From: JANWLD01 sp036278875
Lineage (GTDB): Bacteria; Patescibacteriota; Saccharimonadia; Saccharimonadales; 2-12-FULL-41-12
Reading direction: 5' to 3'
Length of the DNA: 8,397 nucleotides
Assembly (NCBI GenBank): GCA_036278875.1
Contig: DASUKF010000038.1
Span: 1-8,397, forward strand
Below, piece after piece: positions 1 to 6,925 of the stretch. The first letter of the stretch is position 1. The number at the start of each line of letters is the position of its first letter. A model generated the notes under the pieces. It saw only the letters and a list, made by a program, of their open reading frames with translations, did no database searches and was not told where the DNA came from. Made by a program: the position numbers and the translations under genes.

Positions 1-794
1 TCCTCCGCGAAGTTCTTGGCTTCTTTTCTGAAATAAAGCAGCCCTATTGCCAGAAACGCGAAGGACAGACCTACAGGTATAAGCGTATAAAGATATGTGC
101 CGAATACGCCGTTTATCGTCAAAGTTTCATGAGTTACGACAGTGTAACGCGCATCCTGTATAACCTGGGCCATCGGGTTCAGCAGAAGTAGCTTCTGGAA
201 AAGCTGGTTGGTTATAAGCCCCAGAGGATAGAGTATAGGGGTTGCGTAAAATCCGGCCTGCAGTACTACCTCCCAGATGTAGCTGACATCACGGTATTTC
301 ACAAACGCCGTAGCCAGTATCAGCGAGAGGCCGAGTCCGAATACATACACTTCTATCAAAAGCAGTGGAAACCATAGGCTGGTAACTAACAGGTCGGTAT
401 GGTTTATGGTCATAAAAATAAACACGACTATAAGGTTGAGGGTGAGGTTAATAAGCGCAGATATACTGCTGGAAACTATTATCAGCCAGCGTGGGATACG
501 TATTTTGCGTATTAAGTCTCCTCTTTCGACGATTGAGCCGAGACTTTGGTTGGTCATATCCGCAAAAAACTGCCACAAGACTATTCCCAGCAAAAGATAA
601 ATCGGATAATTAGGGATGCTTGACCCAAGCCGCAAAAACTTCGCGAAGACAATATACAGGATAAGAAACAGTAATAACGGTCTAAGCAACGACCACGCGT
701 AGCCCAGTACCGAGCCCTGGTAGCGCAGCTTGAAGTCCGTTCGGACTAATTCAGCCAGAAGAACCCTGTTCTCTTTTTTAAACGCTTTTAACAT
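1..794 (-). CDS. ABC-2 type polysaccharide/polyol-phosphate export permease (Wzm/TagG-like), 3' end cut by window edge
   Basis: This is the membrane subunit of an ABC exporter that moves lipid-linked polysaccharide or teichoic-acid-like polymer across the cytoplasmic membrane. I translated 264 codons from the ATG at 794-792 without a stop; the frame runs off the left edge. An N-terminal amphipathic segment carries the family motif RYQGSVLGYAWSLLRPL (residues 24-40). About six hydrophobic helices follow (near 36-54, 64-80, 107-130, 140-164, 175-195 and 232-255), with the conserved KYRDV segment at 166-170 and NPM at 206-208. Family members are usually 255-280 residues, so only a few residues are probably missing. 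The ATPase partner (Wzt/TagH type) is expected just beyond the left edge; none is seen here. The gene is divergent from the GT2 gene with a 32-bp gap. There is no Shine-Dalgarno sequence. The substrate cannot be told. Confidence 0.9.
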   Translation of the reverse strand, partial: MLKAFKKENRVLLAELVRTDFKLRYQGSVLGYAWSLLRPLLLFLILYIVFAKFLRLGSSIPNYPIYLLLGIVLWQFFADMTNQSLGSIVERGDLIRKIRIPRWLIIVSSSISALINLTLNLIVVFIFMTINHTDLLVTSLWFPLLLIEVYVFGLGLSLILATAFVKYRDVSYIWEVVLQAGFYATPILYPLGLITNQLFQKLLLLNPMAQVIQDARYTVVTHETLTINGVFGTYLYTLIPVGLSFAFLAIGLLYFRKEAKNFAE

Positions 795-826
795 AAATAC
801 TGGTGTTCATTATAAAATAGTAGCCA
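788..826. promoter_or_regulatory. Divergent promoter region between the export permease and the GT2 gene
   Basis: On the plus strand, TTAACA (788-793), a 17-bp spacer and TATAAA (811-816) form a near-consensus sigma-70-type promoter ending 10 nt before the GTG at 827. TAAAAT at 813-818 is an alternative -10 lying 8 nt from the start. On the minus strand, a perfect TATAAT (814-809) lies 14 nt before the permease ATG, with no clear -35. The two -10 elements overlap within ATTATAAAAT, and the plus-strand -35 overlaps the permease start codon. Neither gene has a Shine-Dalgarno sequence, so both transcripts should have a very short leader or none. Confidence 0.6.
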
Positions 827-1792
827 GTGAAAGTATATTTAGTAGTTCTGAACTGGAACGGCAAAGACTTCATAGAAGATTGCCTGGACTCCCTGCAGAA
901 ACAGACTTATTCATCGGAAATCATAGTGGTAGACAACGGCTCATCGGATGGTTCCCTGGAAACGGTTGAACAGAAATATCCGGATATTTACTTGCTAAAG
1001 GAGCCGAAAAACCGCGGTTTTGCCGGCGGCGTTAACATAGGCATAAAGCACGCCATGCGAAAAGGTGCGGATGCGGTAGCACTGTTCAACAACGACGCGA
1101 TAGCGGACAAAGAATGGCTCGCAGAGCTTGTAAAGACTATGGAAAACAAGCCCGGGACAGGCATAGTTACGTCCAAACTGATGCGTTCCAACAAAAAACA
1201 TTTCGACAGCACCGGTGATTTTTATTCCACAAGAGGCATGCCATTCCCACGGGGGCGCAATAGGGTTGACAAAGGCCAGTACGATGAGCCCGGGAACGTG
1301 TTCGGCGCATCCGGCGGGGCGAGCCTGTACAGATGCTCCGCGCTAAAAGAAATCGGTCTATTCGACGAAAGATTTTTTGCCTATTACGAAGACGTCGATA
1401 TTTCTTTCCGGACGCAACTGGCAGGCTGGCGGGTCTACTACCAACCGAAGGCGGTAGCGTATCACAGGCTGTCGGGAACCAGCTCCAAGCTGGGAAATTT
1501 CGCGCACTTTCATTCCAACAAGAACTTTTATTTCCTTTATCTTAAAAATATGCCCGGGCGGCTTTTTATCAAATTCCTGCCGCTGTTCCTTTATCAGGCC
1601 TTGCGCAGCGCGGCATCCAGCATCATTCATCTGCGGATACTCAGTTATTTGAAGGCTCTGTTTTTTGTAATCGTATATTTGCCAGCTGTACTTTTAGCCA
1701 GGCGGAAGATTCAAAAATCACGCAAAGTAAGCGTGGACTATATAGAATCCCTGCTTTATCATTCCAAACCGCCTGTTATTCCCAAGCTATAA
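827..1792 (+). CDS. GT2-family glycosyltransferase, rhamnosyltransferase-like (WbbL type)
   Basis: The product is a GT-A fold enzyme predicted to transfer a sugar, by family resemblance often rhamnose, from a nucleotide sugar to a growing lipid-linked glycan on the cytoplasmic face. It has 321 residues and starts at GTG 827. Visible motifs in order are VVLNWNG (6-12), VDNGSSDGS (35-43) for nucleotide binding, NRGFAGG (62-68), FNNDA (87-91) in the place of the metal-binding DXD, GASGGASLYR (160-169), and FAYYEDVDISFR (184-195) containing the likely catalytic acidic pair E188/D189, followed by H213. Two hydrophobic stretches near 246-258 and 270-291 may attach it to the membrane, followed by a basic tail. 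Its stop overlaps that of lepB by 6 bp, tail to tail. There is no Shine-Dalgarno sequence; the -10 element decides the start. Donor and acceptor are unknown. Confidence 0.9.
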   Translation: MKVYLVVLNWNGKDFIEDCLDSLQKQTYSSEIIVVDNGSSDGSLETVEQKYPDIYLLKEPKNRGFAGGVNIGIKHAMRKGADAVALFNNDAIADKEWLAELVKTMENKPGTGIVTSKLMRSNKKHFDSTGDFYSTRGMPFPRGRNRVDKGQYDEPGNVFGASGGASLYRCSALKEIGLFDERFFAYYEDVDISFRTQLAGWRVYYQPKAVAYHRLSGTSSKLGNFAHFHSNKNFYFLYLKNMPGRLFIKFLPLFLYQALRSAASSIIHLRILSYLKALFFVIVYLPAVLLARRKIQKSRKVSVDYIESLLYHSKPPVIPKL

Positions 1793-2398
1793 GATCAACA
1801 GATTATTTACAGGTAAGAGCCTGATAATAACTTTGCCGACTATATCTTTCGTATCAACCAGGCCGAAAACCCGCGAATCGTCCGAATGTGGCCGGTTATC
1901 TCCCAACACGAACACATGTCCTTCGCTTACTTTGGTTTTTGTTTCCTGGTCATAGGTATATTCTTCATCGACCGGCTTGGCATACCATGGCATACCCCTC
2001 CCCACTTCCAGTCCGTTAGGGTTTTTGTCGTTATAGATGATCACTTTGTCTTTCTTGAACGTTACCGTATCCCCCGGCAGGCCTATGACTCTTTTCACTA
2101 TCTCCTCGCCAGGACTGAAGTCCGGTTCTTTGAATACTATGACGTCGTACCTTTTTGGAATGTAATGTTTTCTAAATATACTGGAGCTGGTTTTTCCAAG
2201 TTTTTCTACTAGAAGCAAATCATGGTTATGAAAAGTATTCTGCATACTTATGCCATCCACTCTGTAGAAATGGAACACGAACAGTGTAAGCAGTATAGCT
2301 ATAAGCGGCACTGCGACTATGAATGCCAGTTTTTCTTCTAGGATTCTAAGAAAATATTTTTTCAGCTTTTTCTGCTGGTAGCTTTCTTGTACGGGCAT
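1787..2398 (-). CDS. lepB: Signal peptidase I
   Basis: This is the type I signal peptidase (S26 family), which removes signal peptides from exported proteins at the outer face of the cytoplasmic membrane. It has 203 residues from the ATG at 2398. A short basic N-terminus is followed by one transmembrane segment (about 24-45). The catalytic serine S51 sits in the VDGISM box (47-52). The catalytic lysine K102 is in VKRVIGLPGD (101-110). The box E motif GDNRPHSDDSR lies near the C-terminus. All the hallmark boxes are present in order, so the enzyme should be active. A TTG at 2407 would add three residues, but TAATTT at 2411-2406 lies 7 nt before the ATG and would be inside the coding sequence's immediate edge, so I prefer the ATG. 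The gene ends convergently with the GT2 gene, overlapping by 6 bp. Confidence 0.96.
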   Translation of the reverse strand: MPVQESYQQKKLKKYFLRILEEKLAFIVAVPLIAILLTLFVFHFYRVDGISMQNTFHNHDLLLVEKLGKTSSSIFRKHYIPKRYDVIVFKEPDFSPGEEIVKRVIGLPGDTVTFKKDKVIIYNDKNPNGLEVGRGMPWYAKPVDEEYTYDQETKTKVSEGHVFVLGDNRPHSDDSRVFGLVDTKDIVGKVIIRLLPVNNLLIL

Positions 2399-2429
2399 AT
2401 CTTGCAAATTACATCTTTTATGCTACATT
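2399..2429. promoter_or_regulatory. Divergent promoter region between lepB and the membrane-protein gene
   Basis: This 31-bp gap has a -10-like box for each direction. On the plus strand TATGCT (2419-2424) lies 5 nt before the ATG at 2430. On the minus strand TAATTT (2411-2406) lies 7 nt before the lepB ATG at 2398. No good -35 is visible for either, so the call rests on spacing and on the same layout recurring elsewhere in the window. Confidence 0.4.
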
Positions 2430-3218
2430 ATGAGCAAGATAAAGCATAAACAAAAAGGAACTAAAATGGCATCCAAGGCAAAGAGCGCATCCGGACTAAG
2501 CGGTTTGGGTGATTTAATTAATTCTCCTAAAGCAGCTAAATTTTTACGAGGTTTTATAGGGTTCCTGATAATTATTGCGGCAATCTATGGCGTATATACC
2601 GTAATTAACCAGCAGTTCAGCAGTGCTTCTAACAAAGCATATATCTGGGAATATAGCTCACACGGAATAAAACACGGCTCGGGAAAAGTGATTAAGGACT
2701 TTACCCACAAAAATGCCTGGTATGTGAGCAGTCTCCAGACAGGATATGTATGGTATGGTCCATATGTTCATTTGCCTACCGGCAAGCAGTACATGGCATG
2801 TTTTTTCTATGCATTCGAAAGAGATAATTCCAGTGGTAACAAAAAGCTGCAAAACCTCTTAAATATCAAGGGTGCCGATAGATTCAAGCCTTCTGCCGGC
2901 TCGGCCATTATAGATATAGTCAGTAATGCCAATAACTCCAAGCCGGATGAAGTCTGGCGAAGGGATACCATATCGTCAAGCTCCATACCGCACAAAGCGG
3001 GAACATATGATAGGGCGTGTCTGCCATTTTATGTGCCCAAGGGACATAAAAATGAGGTGGAATTCCGTGTAAACCATCAATTAGGCGGCCCGATGCTTAT
3101 AAAAAGAGTCCGTCTGAGCGTTATCCCGGCAAAAAATAATAAGTTGCCCAATCTGCAGTGGCTAAGAACCATACCTGACAACTCCGGGATCCTGTTTGAT
3201 AAAGGCTGGAAGTTTTAG
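2430..3218 (+). CDS. Single-pass membrane protein with an unrecognised extracytoplasmic domain
   Basis: I do not recognise this 262-residue protein. It has a basic, Ser/Gly-rich cytoplasmic N-terminus (1-40), one transmembrane helix (about 41-60) and an exported domain of about 200 residues. The lysine-rich flank before the helix and the lack of a cleavage site suggest a type II anchor. The ectodomain looks beta-rich, with a segment YGPYVHLPTGKQYMACFF (109-126) whose GPY-x-x-LP-x-G-x-Y pattern resembles strands of carbohydrate-binding-like beta-sandwiches; that resemblance is my inference. Its only cysteines, C124 and C197, both follow alanine and could form a disulfide. A second possible start, ATG at 2466 (M13), is preceded by an AAGGAA Shine-Dalgarno-like sequence; the upstream ATG is favoured by its TATGCT box. 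It sits among polysaccharide genes and its stop lies 12 bp from that of the next, convergent gene. Confidence 0.8.
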   Translation: MSKIKHKQKGTKMASKAKSASGLSGLGDLINSPKAAKFLRGFIGFLIIIAAIYGVYTVINQQFSSASNKAYIWEYSSHGIKHGSGKVIKDFTHKNAWYVSSLQTGYVWYGPYVHLPTGKQYMACFFYAFERDNSSGNKKLQNLLNIKGADRFKPSAGSAIIDIVSNANNSKPDEVWRRDTISSSSIPHKAGTYDRACLPFYVPKGHKNEVEFRVNHQLGGPMLIKRVRLSVIPAKNNKLPNLQWLRTIPDNSGILFDKGWKF

Positions 3219-3230
3219 CTAGCAAATATA

Positions 3231-4514
3231 TTAAGCTTTTTTGTGCTTGCCCCGCATGCCTGCGACTAGGCCGGCGAGTAGCCACCACTGGCAGGCTACG
3301 GCCTCGTTGCTCCAGGTAAGAAGAAGCAGTGAGCAGAGCGTTATGCCGACAAAGCCGGACAAAAGTGTCCAGGAATAAAAATCATTGTGTATATAAAGCA
3401 GGCGGCAGATGAACGCCATCATGCCTATCAGCAAAGCCAGCCCCAATATTCCCACTTCGTAGCCGATTTGGATGAAATAATTTTCTGTCAGTACGACGTT
3501 TTTCGTATGTATTGATACAAGTCCGGCAGTACCCGGCCCGTGCCCAAGGGGTCTGTCTGCTATACCGCGTACGCCTTTCTCCGCGAACTGGACGTGCAAG
3601 TTGTTAGAGTCTGTCATCTTAGTGTTTTCATCCGAATGGAAGATGACGTTTTGGACAAAGTACTGGTTGCGCATAGCGAATCCGAGTGCAAACAATATGG
3701 CTATCCCTGTCGCCAGCAAGGGCCAGTGTTTTTTAACGATTGTTTTAGTCTTTTCTTGGTAGTGCCAGACGAGTATTACGATGGAGCCTATGATAGCCCC
3801 GGCCAGGGCACTTCTGGAAAAGGTCAAAAGCAAAGCCAGCACGTGCAGCACCAGAAGCCCGGTAAACATCATCCGCATCTTTGGTTTCTTCAGCCAGCCG
3901 CCTACCAATATCACTATGGGCAGCACTAGATATGCGCCGAGCGAATTCGGGTCGCGAAGCGTCGACATAATGCGTGGCAGGTCCGGTTTGTTGTCTATGA
4001 AGAAAGCCGGCCTAACCCCCCTATCCAGCGAGTAGCCGAAATGCGTCAAAATATCTTTTGGCAAAGAATATTGGAGTATGCCTAAGATACACACTACGGA
4101 GCTGATTATTATTACGATGGTAAAGATTTTCTTCGCCGTGAAGTGCTTGTTAGAAACTATGGCCGTGCCCCAGCCCAGTATCGCGTAGCCGAGCAAGCGG
4201 CAATTGTACGCCGTAGCCAGCAGAGCCGTTTTGTCCGGTACGTCCGTGAATTTCCATACCAGAATATGCAGGGTGAAATATAGCGCTGAAAAAACAAAAA
4301 ATATCCAGAAAAGCCGGTCTTTGAAACTGCGTTTTATATAGACCAGTCCGCTTACCAGCAGAATGCCGCCGAAAAGCAGTATGTCCTTCCAAATTTTCCA
4401 AGTATCGAGCTGTCCGCTGTAGGTACTGAGCCACTGGCTTAAGAACACATGGAAAGGCATATATGCCAACAAAAATACCGTCAGCAGGTAAGGCCACCGC
4501 ATAATTCTTTCCAT
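3231..4514 (-). CDS. O-antigen ligase/polymerase-like membrane protein (Wzy_C/WaaL superfamily)
   Basis: This is a polytopic protein of 427 residues with about 12 hydrophobic helices, the length and topology usual for O-antigen polymerases and ligases. These join glycan repeat units or transfer lipid-linked glycan to an acceptor outside the membrane. Family-typical signs are DPNSLGAY (188-195), TFSRSALAG (231-239) at the end of a helix, a long external loop (about 281-350) containing GHGPG (324-328), and ENYFIQIGYEVGILG (344-358) matching the helix entry after that loop. Sequence alone cannot separate polymerase from ligase. In a locus with an ABC-type exporter, where chains are finished inside, a ligase-like role is the more natural reading. 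A TATAGT box 7 nt upstream supports the ATG at 4514 over an in-frame ATG at 4502. It is divergent from the GT4 gene with only a 17-bp gap. Confidence 0.85.
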   Translation of the reverse strand: MERIMRWPYLLTVFLLAYMPFHVFLSQWLSTYSGQLDTWKIWKDILLFGGILLVSGLVYIKRSFKDRLFWIFFVFSALYFTLHILVWKFTDVPDKTALLATAYNCRLLGYAILGWGTAIVSNKHFTAKKIFTIVIIISSVVCILGILQYSLPKDILTHFGYSLDRGVRPAFFIDNKPDLPRIMSTLRDPNSLGAYLVLPIVILVGGWLKKPKMRMMFTGLLVLHVLALLLTFSRSALAGAIIGSIVILVWHYQEKTKTIVKKHWPLLATGIAILFALGFAMRNQYFVQNVIFHSDENTKMTDSNNLHVQFAEKGVRGIADRPLGHGPGTAGLVSIHTKNVVLTENYFIQIGYEVGILGLALLIGMMAFICRLLYIHNDFYSWTLLSGFVGITLCSLLLLTWSNEAVACQWWLLAGLVAGMRGKHKKA

Positions 4515-4531
4515 GACTTATACTATAAAGC
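4515..4531. promoter_or_regulatory. Symmetric bidirectional promoter with overlapping -10 boxes
   Basis: The whole intergenic space is 17 bp. TATACT (4519-4524, plus) ends 7 nt before the GT4 ATG at 4532. TATAGT (4527-4522, minus) ends 7 nt before the O-antigen ligase-like ATG at 4514. The core TTATACTATAA is a palindrome apart from its central base. There is no room for a Shine-Dalgarno sequence, so leaderless transcripts in both directions are the simplest reading. No recognisable -35 lies in the flanking coding sequence. Confidence 0.6.
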
Positions 4532-5635
4532 ATGCCGAAACATATAGTTATCGATGCGCGCAATCGCCGCGCCAGTACCGGCCGCTACACCGACAGACTA
4601 GTGGAAAACCTGCAGGAAATCGATGATACGAACCTATACACCGTACTGGTCGAACCCGGCGATGAGTGGCAGATGAAAAATCCTAATTTCACTACTGCGT
4701 CCTGTCCATTTCAGCAGTTTTCTTTTAATCCTTGGGGGCAGATAAGTTTTGCCCGGCAGCTGTACGGGCTTAAGCCCGACCTGGTTCATTTCACGATGAC
4801 TCAGCAGCCGTTGTTTTTCTTCGGTAAAACCGTGACGACTACGCACGATTTGACCATGCTTTGGCACACCCGCCCCAGCCGTTTCCCGGGCTGGCTGCAT
4901 GCTGTGGGGCTGGTACTTTACAGATTCATGCTGTGGTGGGCACACAAAAAATCCGGCAGGATAATAGTACCCAGCAAATTCGTAGCCAAGGAACTCGGTC
5001 AATACCAGCGTTTTACCAGAAAAAAATCCGTAGTTATATACGAAGCGGCCGATTTCCCCGTATCCGATAAATCCGAAAGGGTAAAAGGTGTGAAGAAACC
5101 GTTTATCTTCCATATCGGGGCGCCCTACCCGCATAAGAATATTGATAAACTGATACAGGTTTTTGATTCGCTTAAGAAAAAGCATCCTGATCTGCAGCTT
5201 GTCCTGCCGGGTAAGATGAAAAACCAGTTCAAACGCGACTTTGACGGATGGATTAAGGCAAGTCCGGTGAAAGATTCCATACTGGCTCCGGGTTATATCA
5301 GAGATAGCCAGCTGAATTGGCTGTATCAGAACGCCGCGGCATACGTACTGCCTTCTGTCAGTGAAGGTTTCGGTCTGCCGGGTCTGGAAGCCATGGCGCA
5401 CGGTTGTGCCGTAGCGTCCAGTAATGCGACCTGTCTGCCGGAAATTTACGGTAACGCGGCGGAATATTTCGATCCGTTCGATATCGCATCGATGTATCAG
5501 GCTATAGACAAGGTCATATCAGGCAAAAAATTGCGCAAAGAGCTTATAGAGAAAGGCAAAAAGCAGGCCGGCAAATACTCATGGCAGAAAATGGCCGAAC
5601 AAACCCTGGACGTTTATAAAGAAGTGGTAGTTTAA
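4532..5635 (+). CDS. GT4-family glycosyltransferase
   Basis: This is a GT-B fold retaining glycosyltransferase of 367 residues, the usual family length, probably acting at the inner membrane face in glycan assembly. The N-terminal domain starts with IVIDARNRRASTGRYT (5-20), whose glycine region belongs to the acceptor-side loop; HDLTML (105-110) is typical of mannosyltransferase-like GT4 proteins. The C-terminal donor-binding domain starts with FHIGAPYPHKN (193-203). It carries the EX7E motif in SEGFGLPGLEAMAHG (277-291), with E278 and E286 the nucleotide-sugar-binding/catalytic glutamates. Domain order is complete. The start follows a TATACT box by 7 nt, with no Shine-Dalgarno sequence. Its TAA overlaps the stop of the convergent downstream gene (5632-5635). 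The sugar specificity is not readable from sequence. Confidence 0.92.
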   Translation: MPKHIVIDARNRRASTGRYTDRLVENLQEIDDTNLYTVLVEPGDEWQMKNPNFTTASCPFQQFSFNPWGQISFARQLYGLKPDLVHFTMTQQPLFFFGKTVTTTHDLTMLWHTRPSRFPGWLHAVGLVLYRFMLWWAHKKSGRIIVPSKFVAKELGQYQRFTRKKSVVIYEAADFPVSDKSERVKGVKKPFIFHIGAPYPHKNIDKLIQVFDSLKKKHPDLQLVLPGKMKNQFKRDFDGWIKASPVKDSILAPGYIRDSQLNWLYQNAAAYVLPSVSEGFGLPGLEAMAHGCAVASSNATCLPEIYGNAAEYFDPFDIASMYQAIDKVISGKKLRKELIEKGKKQAGKYSWQKMAEQTLDVYKEVVV

Positions 5636-6192
5636 GCCGCAAGCGGCAAGGATGCTAAGGCTGTTTCGCCCTGGAACAGCCTAGCCTTGTCAGGCAAGCG
5701 TCCGGTTATTTCTTTAATGTCTCCGGGATTTATCTCAGCTCCTTCGTCGATCATGCCCAGGTCTATACCGAAAACGGCGCGGGGCCACGGTATGTCGGCA
5801 AGCGCAACGCGTTCTATGGCATCTGTAAACGCTCTTCTCTCTTCACTAAACCTATCTTTACGGGAAAGAGATAAGATCAGCGACCTACCGCCGTCTTCAA
5901 GGTGCCTAAATGCGATACTTGGCACTACATTGGTGCATTCGCCGAAAGTGCTAGGCATGAGTGCGGCCGCAGTCTGTACTATCTGTCGCACGGAAAGTCC
6001 GCTGAGCGAGCCTGTGATTCTTTGCATCTGAACCAGTTCTTCTTCGCTCAAGAGGTGCATTTCCCCGGACTGAGCGCCCGCGGAGAAATCTACCGCGCCT
6101 TCGCCCAGCACATCATCTATAGCGGCTCGTGCATCTTCAACTACGCTGTAAGAACTAATCCGCCTGTGGGCAATTAACGTTTCAAAACTCAT
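5632..6192 (-). CDS. Unknown protein, member C of a three-paralog tandem family
   Basis: I do not recognise this family. The 186-residue protein has no signal peptide or transmembrane helix, so it is probably cytoplasmic. It aligns with the two genes upstream of it (6251-6925 and 6993-7589). It opens with an I/R-containing start and a VLGEGAVDF block (28-36). The middle has MPSTF and an ER...AIER pattern. At 143-169 it carries the ungapped 27-residue C-terminal block, including IDEG, NPGD and LPDK. It is the shortest and most divergent member, with a one-residue offset in the N-terminal block and a short Ala/Leu tail. TAAACT ends 7 nt before the ATG. Its stop overlaps that of the convergent GT4 gene. 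Function unknown; coding status is supported by the shared blocks. Confidence 0.8.
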   Translation of the reverse strand: MSFETLIAHRRISSYSVVEDARAAIDDVLGEGAVDFSAGAQSGEMHLLSEEELVQMQRITGSLSGLSVRQIVQTAAALMPSTFGECTNVVPSIAFRHLEDGGRSLILSLSRKDRFSEERRAFTDAIERVALADIPWPRAVFGIDLGMIDEGAEINPGDIKEITGRLPDKARLFQGETALASLPLAA

Positions 6193-6229
6193 TATAAAGA
6201 GTTTAAAACATATAATGTATATTTTGCAA
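6193..6229 (-). promoter_or_regulatory. Promoter of paralog C
   Basis: TTGCAA (6229-6224), an 18-bp spacer and TAAACT (6205-6200) end 7 nt before the ATG at 6192. No Shine-Dalgarno sequence is present. The layout is nearly the same as upstream of paralog B (TTGCAC, 18 bp, CAAACT, 6 nt), which supports both. Confidence 0.5.
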
Positions 6230-6250
6230 ACTTAGATAGAAATTGCTTTC

Positions 6251-6925
6251 TTAGGTTACGGCCTCGGCTTCGGCCATTTCTTGTGCTGCATCTATGCCAA
6301 TATCCCGGACAAAATCTTCCATATCCGGCCTTTGATCCCTTACCGACCCGGGACCGATATCTATGGGGGTAATTTCCCCGGGTTCGACGTTTATTCTTTC
6401 CGGCAAAAGGTAAGCAAGGCGTCTTAGGTCTATTTCAGGTATGCTATGGCCCTCGTTGACGGCCGCCAGCTTAATCTTCAAAAAAGGAAGTTTTATGGAC
6501 GAGCGCGCTCCGAGAGCCTTGTCGACTACTCTTTCCAGTCCCTTTTGTTCCTTCACTATAAGCCTTGTCTGATGAATGTCAGCCGCCAGCACTCGGCGGC
6601 GTGCTTCATTTTGGTCTGTCATATAGGTTATGCCTAGTCGGCCGTAGGCTATCAATGGTAAAGGTATGTGGAACGAATCAGGCCTTTCCTCTTCTGCCAA
6701 GCTAGCTAGTTCTTCTCCGTCTGCAGCTTCTGCTTCCGGCCGTGTGTCCCTCAAAGCAATAAACTTTCCAGCCCCCAGTATCTCAAGCTCCTGTGTGCCC
6801 AGCGCTTCATCACCAAAGTCCAAGACATCTTCGCCCAACATTTCTGGCGCGACTTCTTGAAAACTTCTAAGCCATGGATCCTGTGCGAGAGGACGATACG
6901 CTTTTATTCCTTCTATATTTGTCAT
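6251..6925 (-). CDS. Unknown protein, member B of the three-paralog tandem family
   Basis: Unrecognised protein of 224 residues, without signal peptide or membrane helix. The start at ATG 6925 is chosen because the first 37 residues then align without gaps to paralog A (6993-7589): I7, R11, W18, A26, E28, G31, D36 and F37 match. A TTG 14 codons upstream would add a sequence with no counterpart in the paralogs. The 27-residue C-terminal block is at 151-177 and ends in LPER; 11 of 27 positions are identical to A and 8 of 27 to C by my hand count. B differs in having an acidic Glu/Ala/Asp-rich stretch around residues 60-83 and an acidic C-terminal extension of about 47 residues after the block, ending in Glu/Ala repeats. 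Probably cytoplasmic; function unknown. Confidence 0.8.
   Translation of the reverse strand: MTNIEGIKAYRPLAQDPWLRSFQEVAPEMLGEDVLDFGDEALGTQELEILGAGKFIALRDTRPEAEAADGEELASLAEEERPDSFHIPLPLIAYGRLGITYMTDQNEARRRVLAADIHQTRLIVKEQKGLERVVDKALGARSSIKLPFLKIKLAAVNEGHSIPEIDLRRLAYLLPERINVEPGEITPIDIGPGSVRDQRPDMEDFVRDIGIDAAQEMAEAEAVT

Noticed and set aside
3200..3245. T6 tract between the convergent stops as an intrinsic terminator
   Set aside because: Only 3-4 base pairs (AGC/GCT) can form before the T-run, too weak to call.
4150..4563. 137-codon minus-strand frame overlapping the ligase-like gene and its promoter
   Set aside because: It is out of frame with a well-supported gene on the same strand and has no motif of its own.
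4634..5401. 255-codon open frame on the strand opposite the GT4 gene
   Set aside because: It lies wholly antisense to a gene with clear family motifs, and its translation shows no recognisable domain; it is a shadow of GT4 codon use.
6231..6250. GAAA-GCAA-TTTC mini-hairpin with a GNRA-type loop after paralog B
   Set aside because: The four-pair A/T-rich stem is expected by chance and has no T-tract.
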